From contig NC_067203.1 in NCBI RefSeq assembly GCF_026262505.1, positions 13,466,392 to 13,530,391 on the forward strand: DNA of 64,000 bases, written 5' to 3'. A model generated the notes under the pieces. It saw nothing but the letters and a program-made list of their open reading frames with translations. It made no database searches and was not told the origin of the DNA. The position numbers were made by a program, and so were the translations under genes. This stretch comes from Trichomonas vaginalis G3. Its lineage: Eukaryota; Parabasalia; Trichomonadida; Trichomonadidae. Of the stretch, positions 39,350-51,958 are shown in pieces (positions within the stretch are counted from its first letter, which is position 1; the number at the start of each line of letters is the position of its first letter).

Positions 39350-42300
39350 AATATTGAGTGACAATTGTTTTTGAAGATATATGGTAATTAAGTATATGTT
39401 ATTATACATAGAAAACACATTGCTCAACTTAAATTAATAACAGTTGTTAGAGGAATATATTGAAAAATTTGTTGAAAACTCAGAATTCCTGGCTAACATT
39501 TACTCTATATATTGTGAAACCATCATTTTATTGCAGGTTCATCATATCCAGTTTTGTGAATACTATGTGTCGACTAGGATAAAGATTAATGCAAATAAGA
39601 TAATGGTCAATACTATCTTATTGCATACATTAATTAGATGCTGGTATAGTTCTGAAATTTATAATAATATAAACAATTATTATACATTTCATATATATAT
39701 CGCATGTATACCATCATGTCCAAGTCATGTTCGTCTCACTTTTTCTGCATAGAGTATAATTACCACACATTATTACATTTCTTATACCAAATTCTCCTTG
39801 TCTGGAAGATCACTAAGGGGATCTTCAGATTCAATAGATTTTGAATACTATCGACCAATTGCTGCATGCAAAAAAGAATGGTTCCCAACATAAGAGAGTG
39901 AAGTCCACTATTATAAACAGTATTAAGTTTCTTATAGAATGCATAGATCCATAATCATAGTTTGGCGCTTTTCAATATTCTCCGAGAGTCTTTATAACGT
40001 CTACATAAAAGTGGAGGAATTTTTATATATTAAATGTTATCTGAGAGAGTATATCTCAATTTATTTCTCGCGAATCCTTTACATGTTTCAAATGACATAA
40101 CGGTTGAAATGACGCGAGATGATCCTATATCGTGATATGCGTGTAACATTGTCTCTCACCGCCTTAGTCATATCACGTTATTCCTCTAGGCATGGTTATT
40201 AGAAAAACTTGTAACTAAATCCCACCTATTTTACCCTCTATATTTTGCCTCTATTACGATAACTGGTTGCGACTCACCCTTTCATAATTCCCGAGTGTCA
40301 CCGTCATATAGATCAATTTGGTGTTGTATCATTAAATGTACGATTATTCATCCAAGTGAGTTATGTCTGCTGATGATGTGTAAGTGGTAGCAAGTTTCCT
40401 CATGATTGTCAATCTCAGATACTTTCTCTGAACTAACAAATTATTTGCATAACCCGATCAGTTTGGTTCTGAGCGGAGTGTGATTCTAATTACCGAGTTA
40501 TTTCGAGATTATCCCTCTCGCTGTTACAGCATGGGTCATTGCAACACTGCTATTTCTCTCTCATTAAATTTCAGACACTCTCTCTATTCTAAACTGATTA
40601 TCCATTGAGTTTTAATCGTGTTGGCAATACGCAATTCACTTTCACTATTGACGGGCAAATTATGTGATTGGCGCTGAACAACACTTTCTCATATCATGTC
40701 ACCTAGCGATATACCTTGGAGCACAAAGCTCAATGTGATGTGCACACTTTCATGTATCCACTAGGACTTGTTGTTGCCATTGGGATCGTCAACGAATTAT
40801 CTCATTGTTATCTCTGACCAGCCCTTAATCTTGATAATACTGATAGCAATTTATTGTTGTTTATATTTCTGATGACCTTTACTCATTAGTTTAGTTCTAT
40901 CACAAACTCTTATTCTTCAAGTATCTGCAGTATATAGAGATTAGAACTCTATCTTACCTGTGAAGATCGCCGGAGCTCAGAAATGGTCAATGACTTATGC
41001 TGTGCAATTCCAGCTCATATTGAGCAAAGGTATATCCATAAAAAGTAGCCATATGATCACTAGAGACCTTGCAACTGTTGCCCTAAAGCGACAATTATAA
41101 TGACCACTTATCGTAGAGATTTCTATAACTACATCTAATACTTATTAGTAATAACCACTTATTTGAGTGAATCAACCTTCAATTTTGTTACAAATTGTTA
41201 ACTTCTATTCTTTCCCTATGCTTCCGAAACACACATTAATTGCTACTCATTATAAGAAGTGAGTTAATCACACAAAGATAATTGAAGAATTGCATGACTC
41301 TCAGTATTCTGCTTGAATCTATCAAACTATATAGAATCAAACTAAGTAATATCAGTTTCTGAATCTTAAGGTACTACATTTATACTCTGAGAGTCGAAAC
41401 ATATAATCATAGAGAACAGTTAAGAGACTTAATAGAAATCATCTTATGAGATTCCAAATAATCTCATATACTTATGTTTCTTCTCTTGATTAATTATTGA
41501 ATGAATTAGACATCGATAATGTGAATTCCGCGTAACAATGACAATACACCAAATAATTGTCAGGCAATTAGATCACTGAGTGAGTCAGTATTCTTGAAAC
41601 AGAAGTGTTTTACTGTATATTTTTCAGCTCATTCAGTTACGAACTAAAGAATTGGACATTCAGATCGATCTCTGATAGAGGAAATATTTCAAATGTTGAT
41701 CTGTCAAGTTTCACATTTTTCAGTTAATAATTCCAACTTCTCCAGAATATGTAAAGGACAAGCGAGAGTCTAGAACTCAGAATAAAGGTGCTAACGAGAA
41801 ATACAGTCAGAATGTGAAGAGAGTGGATTGGAATATCTCATCCTTGCCCAGTATTAGTGGAAGAGGTATAGAGACGAAATTCTGTGTTCTCATCAGTTAA
41901 ATTCCTCTTAAGAAATTCATCTAACACTGGCATATGAAGTTCGTAAGAAAGTGTATGCCAGAATAAATACAATTCGCGCAGCAAGCTGTCAAGATTGTAA
42001 CTTGCATATAACTCGACTACTCTGTTGACTTCTTCAGACACAAACATATGATTTGCCATAATCAGAACATTCATAAACAATATGTTGATTGAGCTCTGTG
42101 TAACACTGTCTATTGACTTCTAGTTCTTTACTTCTTTGTTATTCCATTTAGGAATGGTCAGAAAAGCAAGAAGCTAATAGAAATGTTGGAATATCTGGTG
42201 TATATATACCACATCTCTTTCTTTAAGGCTTACAACTATTCTTATTACAATGAGTTTATCAATTGTTCTTTATTGATCGATATTTTCGAGTGATATATGT

Positions 42301-43645
42301 GTGTATATCGTCGTATGTATAAGGCACAAAATATATGGTGACATATCGAATGATCAACATTTAACTGCTATCAATTTCTTCCAAGAAACTATACACACCA
42401 ATGAATGCTTATCTACTATTCCACAAATATGAAGTAAGCTATCTCATTTTTGGGCGAACTTAATTGAGCACTGTTTTGCAGTTCTTTGCGAAGGCACAAA
42501 TCTCATTTGATGATTGCGTATATAGCTTTGGTGTATCAAGTAAAATCCTGTGAGTATGCTGATATGTGTTGAGTGGAAATATCATAATGGAAATCTAGTG
42601 TCGTGCTATGATTAAAGGAATTTCAATGTGTTTACGTCCAACTACGTTATCTGCGAGAAACATTTGGTCAGGTAGAATGCAATCAGGTATGCTGAGTATT
42701 ATTCCTCGCAAACATGTGTCTGCGTGATTATTGGATTTACTGTCGAGAATATAGAAGTTTAAGTGAGGGGTTTGTTATTGGAGAACAGAGCTTTGTTGCG
42801 GCTTTGATGAAGAGTTAGTCATTGTTATTCTGTAGTCTAATTCATCCATAATAAGTTGACTGTCTTAGTATTTGTCTGTTTGATCCACCATTGCTATTGT
42901 TGTTTGAGCGTCTTAACATAGGTTATAACTAATACTTTTCTTGCTTCATTAATTTTAAATGAGTTACGTCAAACATAGAAATAATTATTCAAAAGCTTTG
43001 CATACAGTTACCAAACCAAGTCAAGACATATGATTCCTCACTATCTGCATAGATGGTTTATATGAATGTGAGAGTTTCTGAATCGTAAATGCATAATAAA
43101 ATTAAGACAATCAATATCATAGGATTACTCCCAACTTACCCTCTCTATTGCACTTAGTCTATTTGTTTACTTATTATTGTTATTAGCTAGGGTTTTCTGC
43201 CTCATCACTTTGATCTATGAATGGCTATCCATAGGATGTCAATTATTGAGCTTACTATCAGTCTTGAACTGGTGTTTCTACTCTCGGTAGCAAAGACATG
43301 TTATTGGGCAGCCAATCGTGAACCAACTCACAGTCCCAAATGACTTTTGATGATGATTCATTACCACAACAAATCAACTGATTTCGAAAACATTTAAAAG
43401 ATAATGCTGTTGAAGACTTAGAGAAAATATTTTGGAAAACTCAAAGGACTGTATTTATCGAACTGCATTATACTCAACTCGAGGCAAGGTTCGAGATTAT
43501 ATGTCGCATATCTAAACAAATTAGATGATATTGCACATTTCAATGGTCGGAGTTAATATTTACATGAGAAAACTGCCCATACTTTATTAATCTAGATATG
43601 TATGCTGTCGCACAAGTATTACTGTCAATCTCAAATGATTATCTG
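39350..43645. other. Gene-free 4.3-kb stretch of unusual texture
   Basis: The longest frame is 80 codons. It is less AT-skewed than its surroundings, and A or T runs longer than about six bases are nearly absent, unlike host or Maverick DNA. The flanks (38.5-39.33 and 43.65-44.27 kb) match, inverted, the two ends of the 46.65-49.35 kb Maverick piece, where only about 1.3 kb lies between them. It is therefore probably an insertion, or the remnant of one, in the Maverick. No transposase, RNA gene or terminal repeat was recognised. Confidence 0.55.
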
Positions 43646-44850
43646 TTTGTAAGTCTTTTTCTTGACTTTTTTCATCAACAGTTGCTGCCTAAGACGGCGT
43701 CATAGGCCTTTGAACTGCCTGTCTCGTTTGCTGCGTCTGTTATTTTCGTCATATTTTGTGCTAGCTAGATCTTTGTAACTCTTTGTCGAAAGAACTCGTT
43801 CAGACTTCAGTTTCTTTCCAGATGAGAAGTCGTTCACATGGTTGGTTTCACCTTAACTATGAAGAGCTTCGGAGAGGGCGTTCTTAAAGTCAGCATTTGT
43901 ATAAAAAGCTTCGATTTGAAAACTGTCTTCCATGCCGCTTGTATTTTGTTGTCCTTGATTGACCTCTAATGAGTTGGAGCTGCTTTAGGCGTTGGCTTGC
44001 AGTTTCTAACCAGTCATTGATTAGCTTTTATATACTCTGCGCTTTTTCATTGCCTTCTGCATGGCTGCGATCGTTTTATTTTTACTTTCTTTCGTGCTAG
44101 TTTTTCGAATACTTGTACGGTTTGGTTTTGCACTAGTAAAAGTTTTCTCCTTTTACAAGTTGCTTCAACTTCTTTTTATACTCAATCGCTATCCATATAT
44201 CTTCATAGGCTTTTTGTTTTATCTCTCATCTTTCAGTACGTTGTTATATTGAGTAGTATGGTTTTTATCAGGAATTTAATAACATCTATGTTCCATTTTT
44301 GGCTACTTGTCTGCTTGTTGTCTGCTGCTTTTTCTGACACTTTTTTCGCGATATTCTCTGTACTTATTTCTTTCAAGTTGTTTCTTCTTTCTTTCTTTTT
44401 TTTGCTCATACGTTTAACATATTGAAGTTTCCTTTGTGTGTCTGTTCATATATCATAGTTTCATTGTTCGTTTCACTTATTTGTTTCTGTAATGTCTATG
44501 TTTGACTTTTTTTGACAATCTTTATTATGATTTGGTTGAGTGAACTCAATTCATTTGACTTTGAGGGTTATAACTGTGTTCCGCTCTGCAGCTGACCACC
44601 CATAGCCTGCCATTTTCGCTAAAAGTGCCGCTTCTTAAAGGAGACCTCCACTTCTGTGCACGCAATACTCGGTTTAAAAGCAAGGGTTGCTTGACAGTTT
44701 GTTTGAACAATAGGTGGGCCGTCATTATCATTGTTGTTGCAAACTGTTGTTTGGTGTCAGTTTTACTATATGGATGTTTAATGCTCACCCTTCCTCTTAG
44801 CGTATTTTTACGTAGCTTTACGGGCATTTTAAGTGACAGTTAAAAAACGG
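43645..44850 (-). pseudogene. Decayed right-end Maverick gene region
   Basis: The minus strand shows fragments of a Lys/Glu-rich coiled-coil gene near 43.65-44.5 kb. They match the plus-strand piece at 46.65-47.24 kb (for example KKEVEATVKAEKLL there). A short frame at 44827-44546 starts MPVKLRKNTLRGRVSIKH, a basic core-protein-like sequence. Broken and old. Confidence 0.5.
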
Positions 44851-44937
44851 TTTTTTGACAGATGTTTATATGACACTATTTTGTTCAGCACAAAAAACTA
44901 ACTCGGTCAAAGTGTCTGTCAGTTTTTGTAAATAACC

Positions 44938-46424
44938 GTCTATCTCATTCTAATAAAGGAGAAAGCGCTCTCAAGAGTAATGATCTTCCTATGGAACAGG
45001 AGCGCCGTACATTTAATCCTGAAGTACGCCCCCAGGACGATAGACCCTTACTCTGGTCCGGCGTGTGACACAGGAAGTTATTAATTTCGTATTTAGAATT
45101 GACGTATACGCTCTATGCAAAAAACAACGAGGCTGGTACTCGGACTTGGGGTTCGAGTGGAGTCCTCCTCGATGGTTTTGGGTCAAGTATCTCTCTGTAG
45201 GAGGCTACGAAGGAGACTAGACGCCCGCCTGGAAGTCCCTCACTACATTTTCGTCTGTGTGTTTTTAGCTTATGTGTATTATTATTAGTATATAAATATA
45301 TATCACAGGACAGTAAGTGGCTATTCTCTGCTAATGAAGAATAGTATATCAACTCGTTATTATTAATATATGATAGAGTATTCTGAGGACTTTTTTTTGA
45401 CATTAATTTCCATTTGCATATCTATATGGATGTTTTTAGATTAGTTCCTATACGAAAAATTTTGAGAAGAAATATACGTGTTTATGCGATTCATTCTTGT
45501 ATACACATGGTGTTATACGATCGTTCGTTGCTCATCGTAGAGTACGGCTTCTGTTTCTAGTCTTCAGGCCCACAATCAACTTCCGTACCACCGGCGTTTT
45601 GGTCAGCTAAATTTCCGTGGCTCTTATGGATCTGACTTTCGACGGCACATCGCGTCATCTCCGCATGGTCAAGGAGATCATCACACGACCCAGGCCGTGG
45701 TGCTTCACCATTGGCCAAGGCTTTATCTTACAAGAAGTGTCCTGAAGCCGGCTTCGATTCCTGCCTTGTTATTGCCTCCAGAGAGGCAGTCCATACAGGG
45801 CAATTCGATCAAGTGGCGGCTCACGGCCTGATCCTTCACATCGGCAACATCTTCCACTTGCTCAGTATCCCAGAAGTTACAGAAATCTGAGTCAATATAC
45901 CCAGCTAATCAGAGACAGAAGAGGAACTTGAGACAAGCTAGTCGAGCACGACGTCCGGAAGGTGAATGTGTGGCCGCGCATAATGGAGACTGTGGCTGTC
46001 ACCAACGGCAGATTAAAGTCGAGTGTTATTGAGGCACTTAAACAGAAAACTAAACACTGGATGATCAAAGCTCCTCTGGTCAGCAAAGGCTTCTATGTTT
46101 CCAACATCTGCCGTAGGCTAGCAATTAGGTATCGTTAGATAGAGAGATAACACTCCTTAAGGCACAGTAACGTCCGCATACAGTATAAAGCACTAAAAAA
46201 CACACACATGGCCAGTCAATAAATTGCGGTATGCAAGAAATGAAAGCCCAGTCGACCACAGACACGGTGGTGTTCCAACGCAGACAACATGAGGTTGTAG
46301 AGGAGTAGGGTTGAGCCCAGGTCAGAAGCAATGGTCTTAATCGAATACCGCCAGATAACAGGTAGCCGCCGCGGTAACAGTCACCTTAAAGCATAGACAT
46401 ATGAGGTTCGATAATGAGATAAGT
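44938..46424. other. GC-richer 1.5-kb spacer between two Maverick pieces
   Basis: The segment is markedly richer in G and C than its surroundings. TATCTCATT at about 44940-44948 is matched by AATGAGATA at about 46414-46422, so it may have short inverted ends. Plus-strand coding-like scraps occur near 45620-46135 (for example KQKTKHWMIKAPLVSKGFYV) in several frames and match no family I recognise. It could be a decayed DNA transposon or a displaced gene scrap. The unit GCCGCCGCGGTAAC near 46370 resembles a small-subunit rRNA loop but stands alone. Confidence 0.45.
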
Positions 46425-46649
46425 TTAATAAGAATCTTTATTTTTTAGTTTTTTTAGAATAATATTTCTCATATTCGATAATTATGTCTTCCTTATGGAA
46501 ATATATCATGAAAATTTTGATAATATACATCTAGTTATATATCAATTCTATAAAGTTTAAAATTCTGATAATTGTGAAAATTAGTGTAGCTTTAATTTAT
46601 TGACTTCTTTAACTGGCCAAACTACTCTTAGCTTTTGTTGCTTTTATCA

Positions 46650-49350
46650 AAGTTTAATAATTTGAAACCATACTACTCAATATAAAGTACTGAAAGATGA
46701 AGAGATAAAACAAAAAGCCCTGAAGACATATATGGATAGCGATGAGTATAAAAAAGAAGTTGAAGCAACTGTAAAGGCAGAAAAACTTTTACAGCTTGCA
46801 AAACCAAACCGTACAGTATGAAAACTTAGCACAAGAAAGTAAAATAACGCGCAGCCAGCAAAAGGCAATGAAAAGCGCAGAGTATATAAAAGCTAACATG
46901 ACTGGTTAGATGCCCAAGCCAACGCTAAAGCAGCCCAACTCATAGGTCAATAAGGACAAAAAATACAAGCGGATGAAGACAGTTCAAATGAAGCTTTAAC
47001 AAATGCTGACTTTAAGAACGCCTTCGAAGCTCTTCATAGTAAGGTGAAACAAGTGAACGACTTCTCATCTGGAAAGAAACTGAAGTCTGAAGGTTTCGAC
47101 AAAGAGTTAAAGAAGTAGCACAAAAATATGACGAAAATAAACAGACGCAGCAACGAGACAGGCAGTTCAAAGTGCCTATGACGCCGTTAGAGCAACTGTT
47201 GTGAAAAGTCAAGAAAAAGAGTTACAACAGACCAAAACAGACCTAGTAAATGCTTTTTAAAACGAAAAAGTCAGGTAGGACATTACGCTGCAGATGGAAC
47301 ATATGTGCCAGCTGGTGGAACTTATATACCAGCTGGTGGAACTTGATATACTAGCTAGTGGAACTTATATACCACCAAACCCTCCAAGAGAAGCACCTGC
47401 ACCAGGACTACTAAAACATTTACATGCGTCACATGGACACAGACACAGGCATGCACAACAACCAACCTCCACAACCAACACAAACAACCAGCCACAACAA
47501 CCACCTCCACAACCAGCACAACAACCAACAGTTCAAAACCCTGCACAACACACACCACAAACAGAGCAAGGACATAAAAGAAGTAGAGAACAAGGAAACC
47601 AAGAATTCTTAAAAATGCTTAAAGAAGAGTGTGGTTTCCCAGATTACTGTTGACTTTAGTGACAGATATAAAGAAGCTATTGGAAAGTTCAAGGATGGAA
47701 ATACTGACCCGAACCTATTTAGCTTTATGGCTCAGCACCAAAACGGATATAATCTCAAACCTGGAAAATACAAGCTCGCTAAGGATATGATTTAATAGCA
47801 TATCATCCAAATGACATGGATGAATTTACTCCGAGATATTGATGTCAGAGCTAAATGACAATTCAAACTTTCGTCATGAAACGCCGTAAAAATAGAGACG
47901 CGAACGAAAGAACAAAAGCTTATGAATGCGGATGACGTAGATAGGGAAATTGTTAAAAACGGTCTCGGAATATATGAAATGCCAGCAGATGAGGTACAAG
48001 AAACTCCACAGGAAGAACTAGTTCAGATACAACCAGACATGGAAGAAATAGTTCAGCAACAACAGCTAGAAGAGCCTGAAGGAAACGAACAAGTCCCTCC
48101 TTTGGAAACTAACCTCACAGAACTAGATGAAGATTTGGAACAGCCGAAAATTCTTGACCCTCAAACAAGAGTATGCGGAGAATATGGAATATTTCCAAGA
48201 GTCTAAAAAAAATTCGGCTGACATAGTAGAAGAATATCGAAAAATGTTTGCCGACATACAAAAGACTCCAACACCAGATGAAAATATTCAGCATAGAATG
48301 GAAGCACTGAAGAAAAATGTACACAAATACAACAACCCTTTTTACTTACGAGCATTTAACGTTTCAACTCTCGGATGAACTCGGTGAAATAAAAGGTTAA
48401 ATTTCAAGAAAACATATAGAAATGAAACATTGTTTAAAGTTCATTCAGAACCTAACCAAGATGGAAACAAACCTACTTTTGTTTCTGCAGACGATGGAAC
48501 TACAATGAGATGGGGTCATAAAAGTAACCCGGATAGGTGGTTCATAAACTTACAACCACAATTCCAAGAAGTTTAGACGCAATGGAAGTCAATGGTGAAC
48601 CAGATATAGCTGGTATTTTAAGCGCGCTTTAATGCCATTGAAAGATATGAAAGATGCAGATATTTTGGACCAGTATGAAATGAACATGGCTGATGGAAAT
48701 ATAACACCTGACGTTCTAGAACATTTATCTCAAAGAACTACACAGAACCATAAAAGATGGTATATTTGGTGAAGAGTTTAGAAAGAAAGTAGGGAGGAGA
48801 AGGAAGAGAACCTATTGTACATGACCTTGCAAACGAAAGTTTACAAAATGTCATAAAAACTTACTTTGCAGACAATGAACGCGAGAAGGGATGAATATTT
48901 TAAGTAAAACTCAAATGGACAGTACCAAATGAAATGTTAGTATTGAAAAACATGTTCCTTGACAATAACCAAACTACAGAAATAAAACGACGCAAGACTG
49001 AAAAGATTGGGTAGAAGCTTTCCCATTCCCAAAAGATATAGTTGGTAAATGGAAAGAAACCAGAATGGCTACAAACAACATATATTTGGAAACGAGCTTA
49101 TTCCATATGGACAAGCTCTGTTTGAAAGAGCTTGAACCAGAAACTCAGGAAAGAGTCATGCAAACAATACGCAAAGACTCAAATACAGACTATGACAAAC
49201 TCTTTCTAGGATATAGGTTACCTGAGATGGGCGACCAGAGCCAAAAGGCAAAAAGGACATGGGAAATTTGCAACATACTAGATGAACAATAATGCAAAGA
49301 TGCAACAACTTCAAAGCAGAGGCAATGAAGGAAAAACAAGATAGAGTTTA
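46650..49350. mobile_element. Second Maverick fragment, truncated and inverted
   Basis: Plus-strand remnants that match, inverted, two stretches of the main element: 46.65-47.24 against 44.27-43.65 kb, and 48.57-49.35 against 39.33-38.5 kb. Between them are parts not seen in the first copy: a doubled GTYVPAGGTYIPAGG-type motif, a His/Pro/Gln-rich segment (47.4-47.6 kb) and acidic helical segments (47.92-48.38 kb). It has no integrase, polymerase or end repeat. Broken in many places. Homology stops near 49350, where host DNA resumes. Confidence 0.7.
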
Positions 49351-49547
49351 AAACAGCTAATTTTTCTCAAAATTCAAAGTAATTAATTCTTCTTACGCAT
49401 AACTATAGAGGAATAAGTACGAGAGTGAAAGAATTAAAAATGTTTTTGCTTTCAGAAATTCTTAATTTCAAGTAGGATTAGAAGAACTAGTAATAATACA
49501 ACATATCTTTATTTCTATACAATATCATTAATATTACGTTTGATATT

Positions 49548-49811
49548 CTATTTTCTATCTTCGCGTTTCTTCTTAATAAACTTCGGCCCTTCAAAACCAG
49601 GACGAATCGGATTGAATTTGTTCTTAGGCTTTTGCTTTGGAACGTTTTTATTTTGCTGTTGTGGTTTTGGCTTTTGTGTATTTTCTGTTTTTTCTTGATT
49701 GTTTGTTGGATTTGCAGGAGGAACATCCATCTGCGATTCATTTTGAGGAAGATATACCATTAATGCATCATAAAAATCTCGCTCCTTTTCAATTTCTTCG
49801 ATGGAAGCCAT
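49548..49811 (-). CDS. Small basic protein, function unknown
   Basis: An 87-residue protein from the ATG at 49811 (MASIEEIEKERDFYDALMVY). The frame is open upstream to 49868, but a host-type TCACTT initiator at 49862-49867 lies inside that extension and so favours the inner start. An N-terminal helix is followed by a Pro/Gln/Asn-rich linker and a basic C-terminus (KNKFNPIRPGFEGPKFIKKK). That end looks like a short conserved nuclear-type motif, but no family could be named. Confidence 0.6.
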   Translation of the reverse strand: MASIEEIEKERDFYDALMVYLPQNESQMDVPPANPTNNQEKTENTQKPKPQQQNKNVPKQKPKNKFNPIRPGFEGPKFIKKKREDRK

Positions 49812-50156
49812 AATAAAGTTTACAATAATCGTCAAAAGTTTGAGAGGAGAATTTTGGAAAAGTGACAAGGACTAAAATTTTGAAACCCTGCTTCATTTCT
49901 TGGACAATTTTTACCAATGACTGACGATGATAATAAAGGAAATGATTAAATTGCATGTATGGATAATTATATGAAGGAGAGGTATCTAATAATTTTAAGA
50001 TTTCAATTTGAAATGTTCTTTGAGAAGATATTTGAGCTCAATTCAATGAAATTATGGTAGTGTAGCCATATGTAAGAACAATACTTCATATTTCATGTGA
50101 TTTTTCATCGGATAAATCAAAATTGAGAGTATGGGATGATAATAAAAGTGACAAAA

Positions 50157-51719
50157 ATGTCGAATTCGCCAATTTTATTCGAAAAAAGTGATAATTTTCC
50201 CAAAGGATATTTAATTTCTGGCTGGTATCATGTATTTTCGATTGATGATTCATTACAGTCGCTATCAATCTTTTCAAAATTTGACCGCAAAGAAATATTA
50301 ATTCAACAACTCAATTTAAATCAAAATACTGATAAAATTCACTATGTTGATTACATCTTGGACGATGTTCTTTTTATTTATGCAACAAAATCGCAAAAAT
50401 CGATTGGCTTCTTTTTAAATATAAATCTTAACCAGCAAAATTATATTTTACCACCTTTAGTCGAATTTTCATTAACATCACTTACATTTCATTCAAATAT
50501 TCTTTCAGCATTCGTTCCACATAAAGGATCTTTTGTTGTTGTTTCCAAGAACGGCATATCATGCCATGATCTATATCTAAACGAATATTTCAGCATCAGA
50601 TCATTAATAACATCATGCCGTTTTGTTAGAAACTATCTTGTTTATACTGATAATTTATTCCTTCACGCTTGTTCTATTGATTTGAACGATAAAAATAGAG
50701 TTTTCTTTAATAAAATCAATTCTAGACAGTTAAATACACTCGGAAATCCTCTTAAACTCCTTGCTCTCTCTCATTGTTTGTTAATTATTTTCGAAACTAG
50801 TGAAAAAGCTACAGTAGTTCAAAAAGTCCTTTTACAATCCAAGAAATTCGATAGTATTACAAATATATCCAAGTATTTCTTACAGAACAACGAATTTTCG
50901 AATATTTCATTTAATATTTTCGACAACGCCTTATTAATTTATCATCGACCTACACAGAAGTTTACTCTAATAGACATGTACGATGCAGACGATATACAGA
51001 TTTTCCCTCCTTTCGATTGTGAATTTCCAATTTTGGAAATTTTAGACAGTTCAAAGGCATTTTCAGACGAATTTATGTTAGACACAAGATGCAATTACCA
51101 AGTTATTAACGTTACAGACCTTAATATCATTGCTGCTCTGTTTAGAAGGACAAATACCTTAACACACTCGATTTTCTTGCTTTCTAACCTCTTAAAGGGT
51201 TCAGTTGATGTTGAAACAATGAATAAAATCATCCAAACTATTGGTCCTTCAGCAAGATCTCCATCTACTCAAATAAGATTTGTCAAAGCGATCCAGTTCT
51301 CAGGAATTGTTGATCCTCATCTTATTCTACTTGCATTGTTGAGATATTCCAAGATTTTGGGAGACGATATGATCGATGATGCAAAAATTTCTGTAATTCA
51401 AGCGGCTTTCCACCCGTATTGCAGGAATACATTGAAAGATATGTTTTCTCTTTGGAAATTGAAGATGAATGATGTTATTATGAAATATATTGTTACAAAA
51501 CTCGATGAATCATATTGGTATGGCATAGAAATGTTTGGAGATATATTGAAGTTCGCTAAGATTTGCACAGATGTAGGAAAAAGCGAGATTGCAAGAAAAA
51601 TGATTATTAAATTTGTTTTGGATGGAGGAGAAAGCAGCGAAAACTTTACGGAAATTCGCCAGAATTATATAAGTAAGTTTGGTGAAGATCCGCTCATTCC
51701 TATGTCGCAGAAACAATAA
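50157..51719 (+). CDS. RMC1/Mic1-like propeller-solenoid protein
   Basis: A 520-residue protein from the ATG at 50157; an in-frame ATG at 50136 gives seven more residues. Residues of about 1-320 are beta-rich like a divergent propeller. The end of this part, NALLIYHRPTQKFTLIDM, resembles the corresponding segment of animal RMC1. The rest (about 330-520) is helical, as in the Mic1 domain. RMC1 is a subunit of the Mon1-Ccz1 exchange factor for Rab7 on late endosomes. A generic clathrin- or Vps-like protein is the alternative. A possible initiator TCATAT lies at 50086. Confidence 0.5.
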   Translation: MSNSPILFEKSDNFPKGYLISGWYHVFSIDDSLQSLSIFSKFDRKEILIQQLNLNQNTDKIHYVDYILDDVLFIYATKSQKSIGFFLNINLNQQNYILPPLVEFSLTSLTFHSNILSAFVPHKGSFVVVSKNGISCHDLYLNEYFSIRSLITSCRFVRNYLVYTDNLFLHACSIDLNDKNRVFFNKINSRQLNTLGNPLKLLALSHCLLIIFETSEKATVVQKVLLQSKKFDSITNISKYFLQNNEFSNISFNIFDNALLIYHRPTQKFTLIDMYDADDIQIFPPFDCEFPILEILDSSKAFSDEFMLDTRCNYQVINVTDLNIIAALFRRTNTLTHSIFLLSNLLKGSVDVETMNKIIQTIGPSARSPSTQIRFVKAIQFSGIVDPHLILLALLRYSKILGDDMIDDAKISVIQAAFHPYCRNTLKDMFSLWKLKMNDVIMKYIVTKLDESYWYGIEMFGDILKFAKICTDVGKSEIARKMIIKFVLDGGESSENFTEIRQNYISKFGEDPLIPMSQKQ

Positions 51720-51958
51720 AATTTTATTATTTGTTTGTTGAATAACCTGTAAACATTTTAAGTATATATTCACTAGATGTGGTTTAACAAATACATAAGA
51801 ATTTTTACCATTTTATTAATAATTCTTAAATTTCAAAGAAATTTCAATTAAAAATTAAGATTATCGGTACTGAAATTGGCATTGTTAGTCCATACTTATA
51901 TGAAAAAAGTTAAAATTTTCATAAAATACAATTTTACTATGGATAATTGAAGAAAACC

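Larger units (their letters stand above)
18067..44877. mobile_element. Maverick/Polinton, fossil, broken
   Basis: A 26.8-kb virus-like DNA element, or about 22.5 kb without an internal 4.3-kb stretch. ATATAAACATCTGTC occurs near 18073-18087 and inverted near 44857-44871. With its flanks it gives ends that read AG...CT, as in Polintons. Exact borders are uncertain: a second end-like motif lies near 18918, and no matching target duplication was found. Parts seen are an adenine methyltransferase, pVI-like peptides, fibre, rve integrase, family-B polymerase, KilA-N/GIY-YIG cassettes, packaging ATPase, SF3 helicase and capsid-type regions. Several genes look whole. The element as a whole is broken, with roughly a dozen or more lesions, worst beyond 36.7 kb. 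The left two thirds look fairly young; the right end looks much older. Confidence 0.85.

Noticed and set aside
41838-42080. 80-codon frame within the gene-free 4.3 kb
   Set aside because: It has no leader motif or domain; frames of this length arise by chance in sequence of this composition.
46365-46385. Small-subunit rRNA fragment (GCCGCCGCGGTAAC near the 530-loop sequence)
   Set aside because: The flanking bases do not continue the rRNA sequence on either side; a match this short can be chance.
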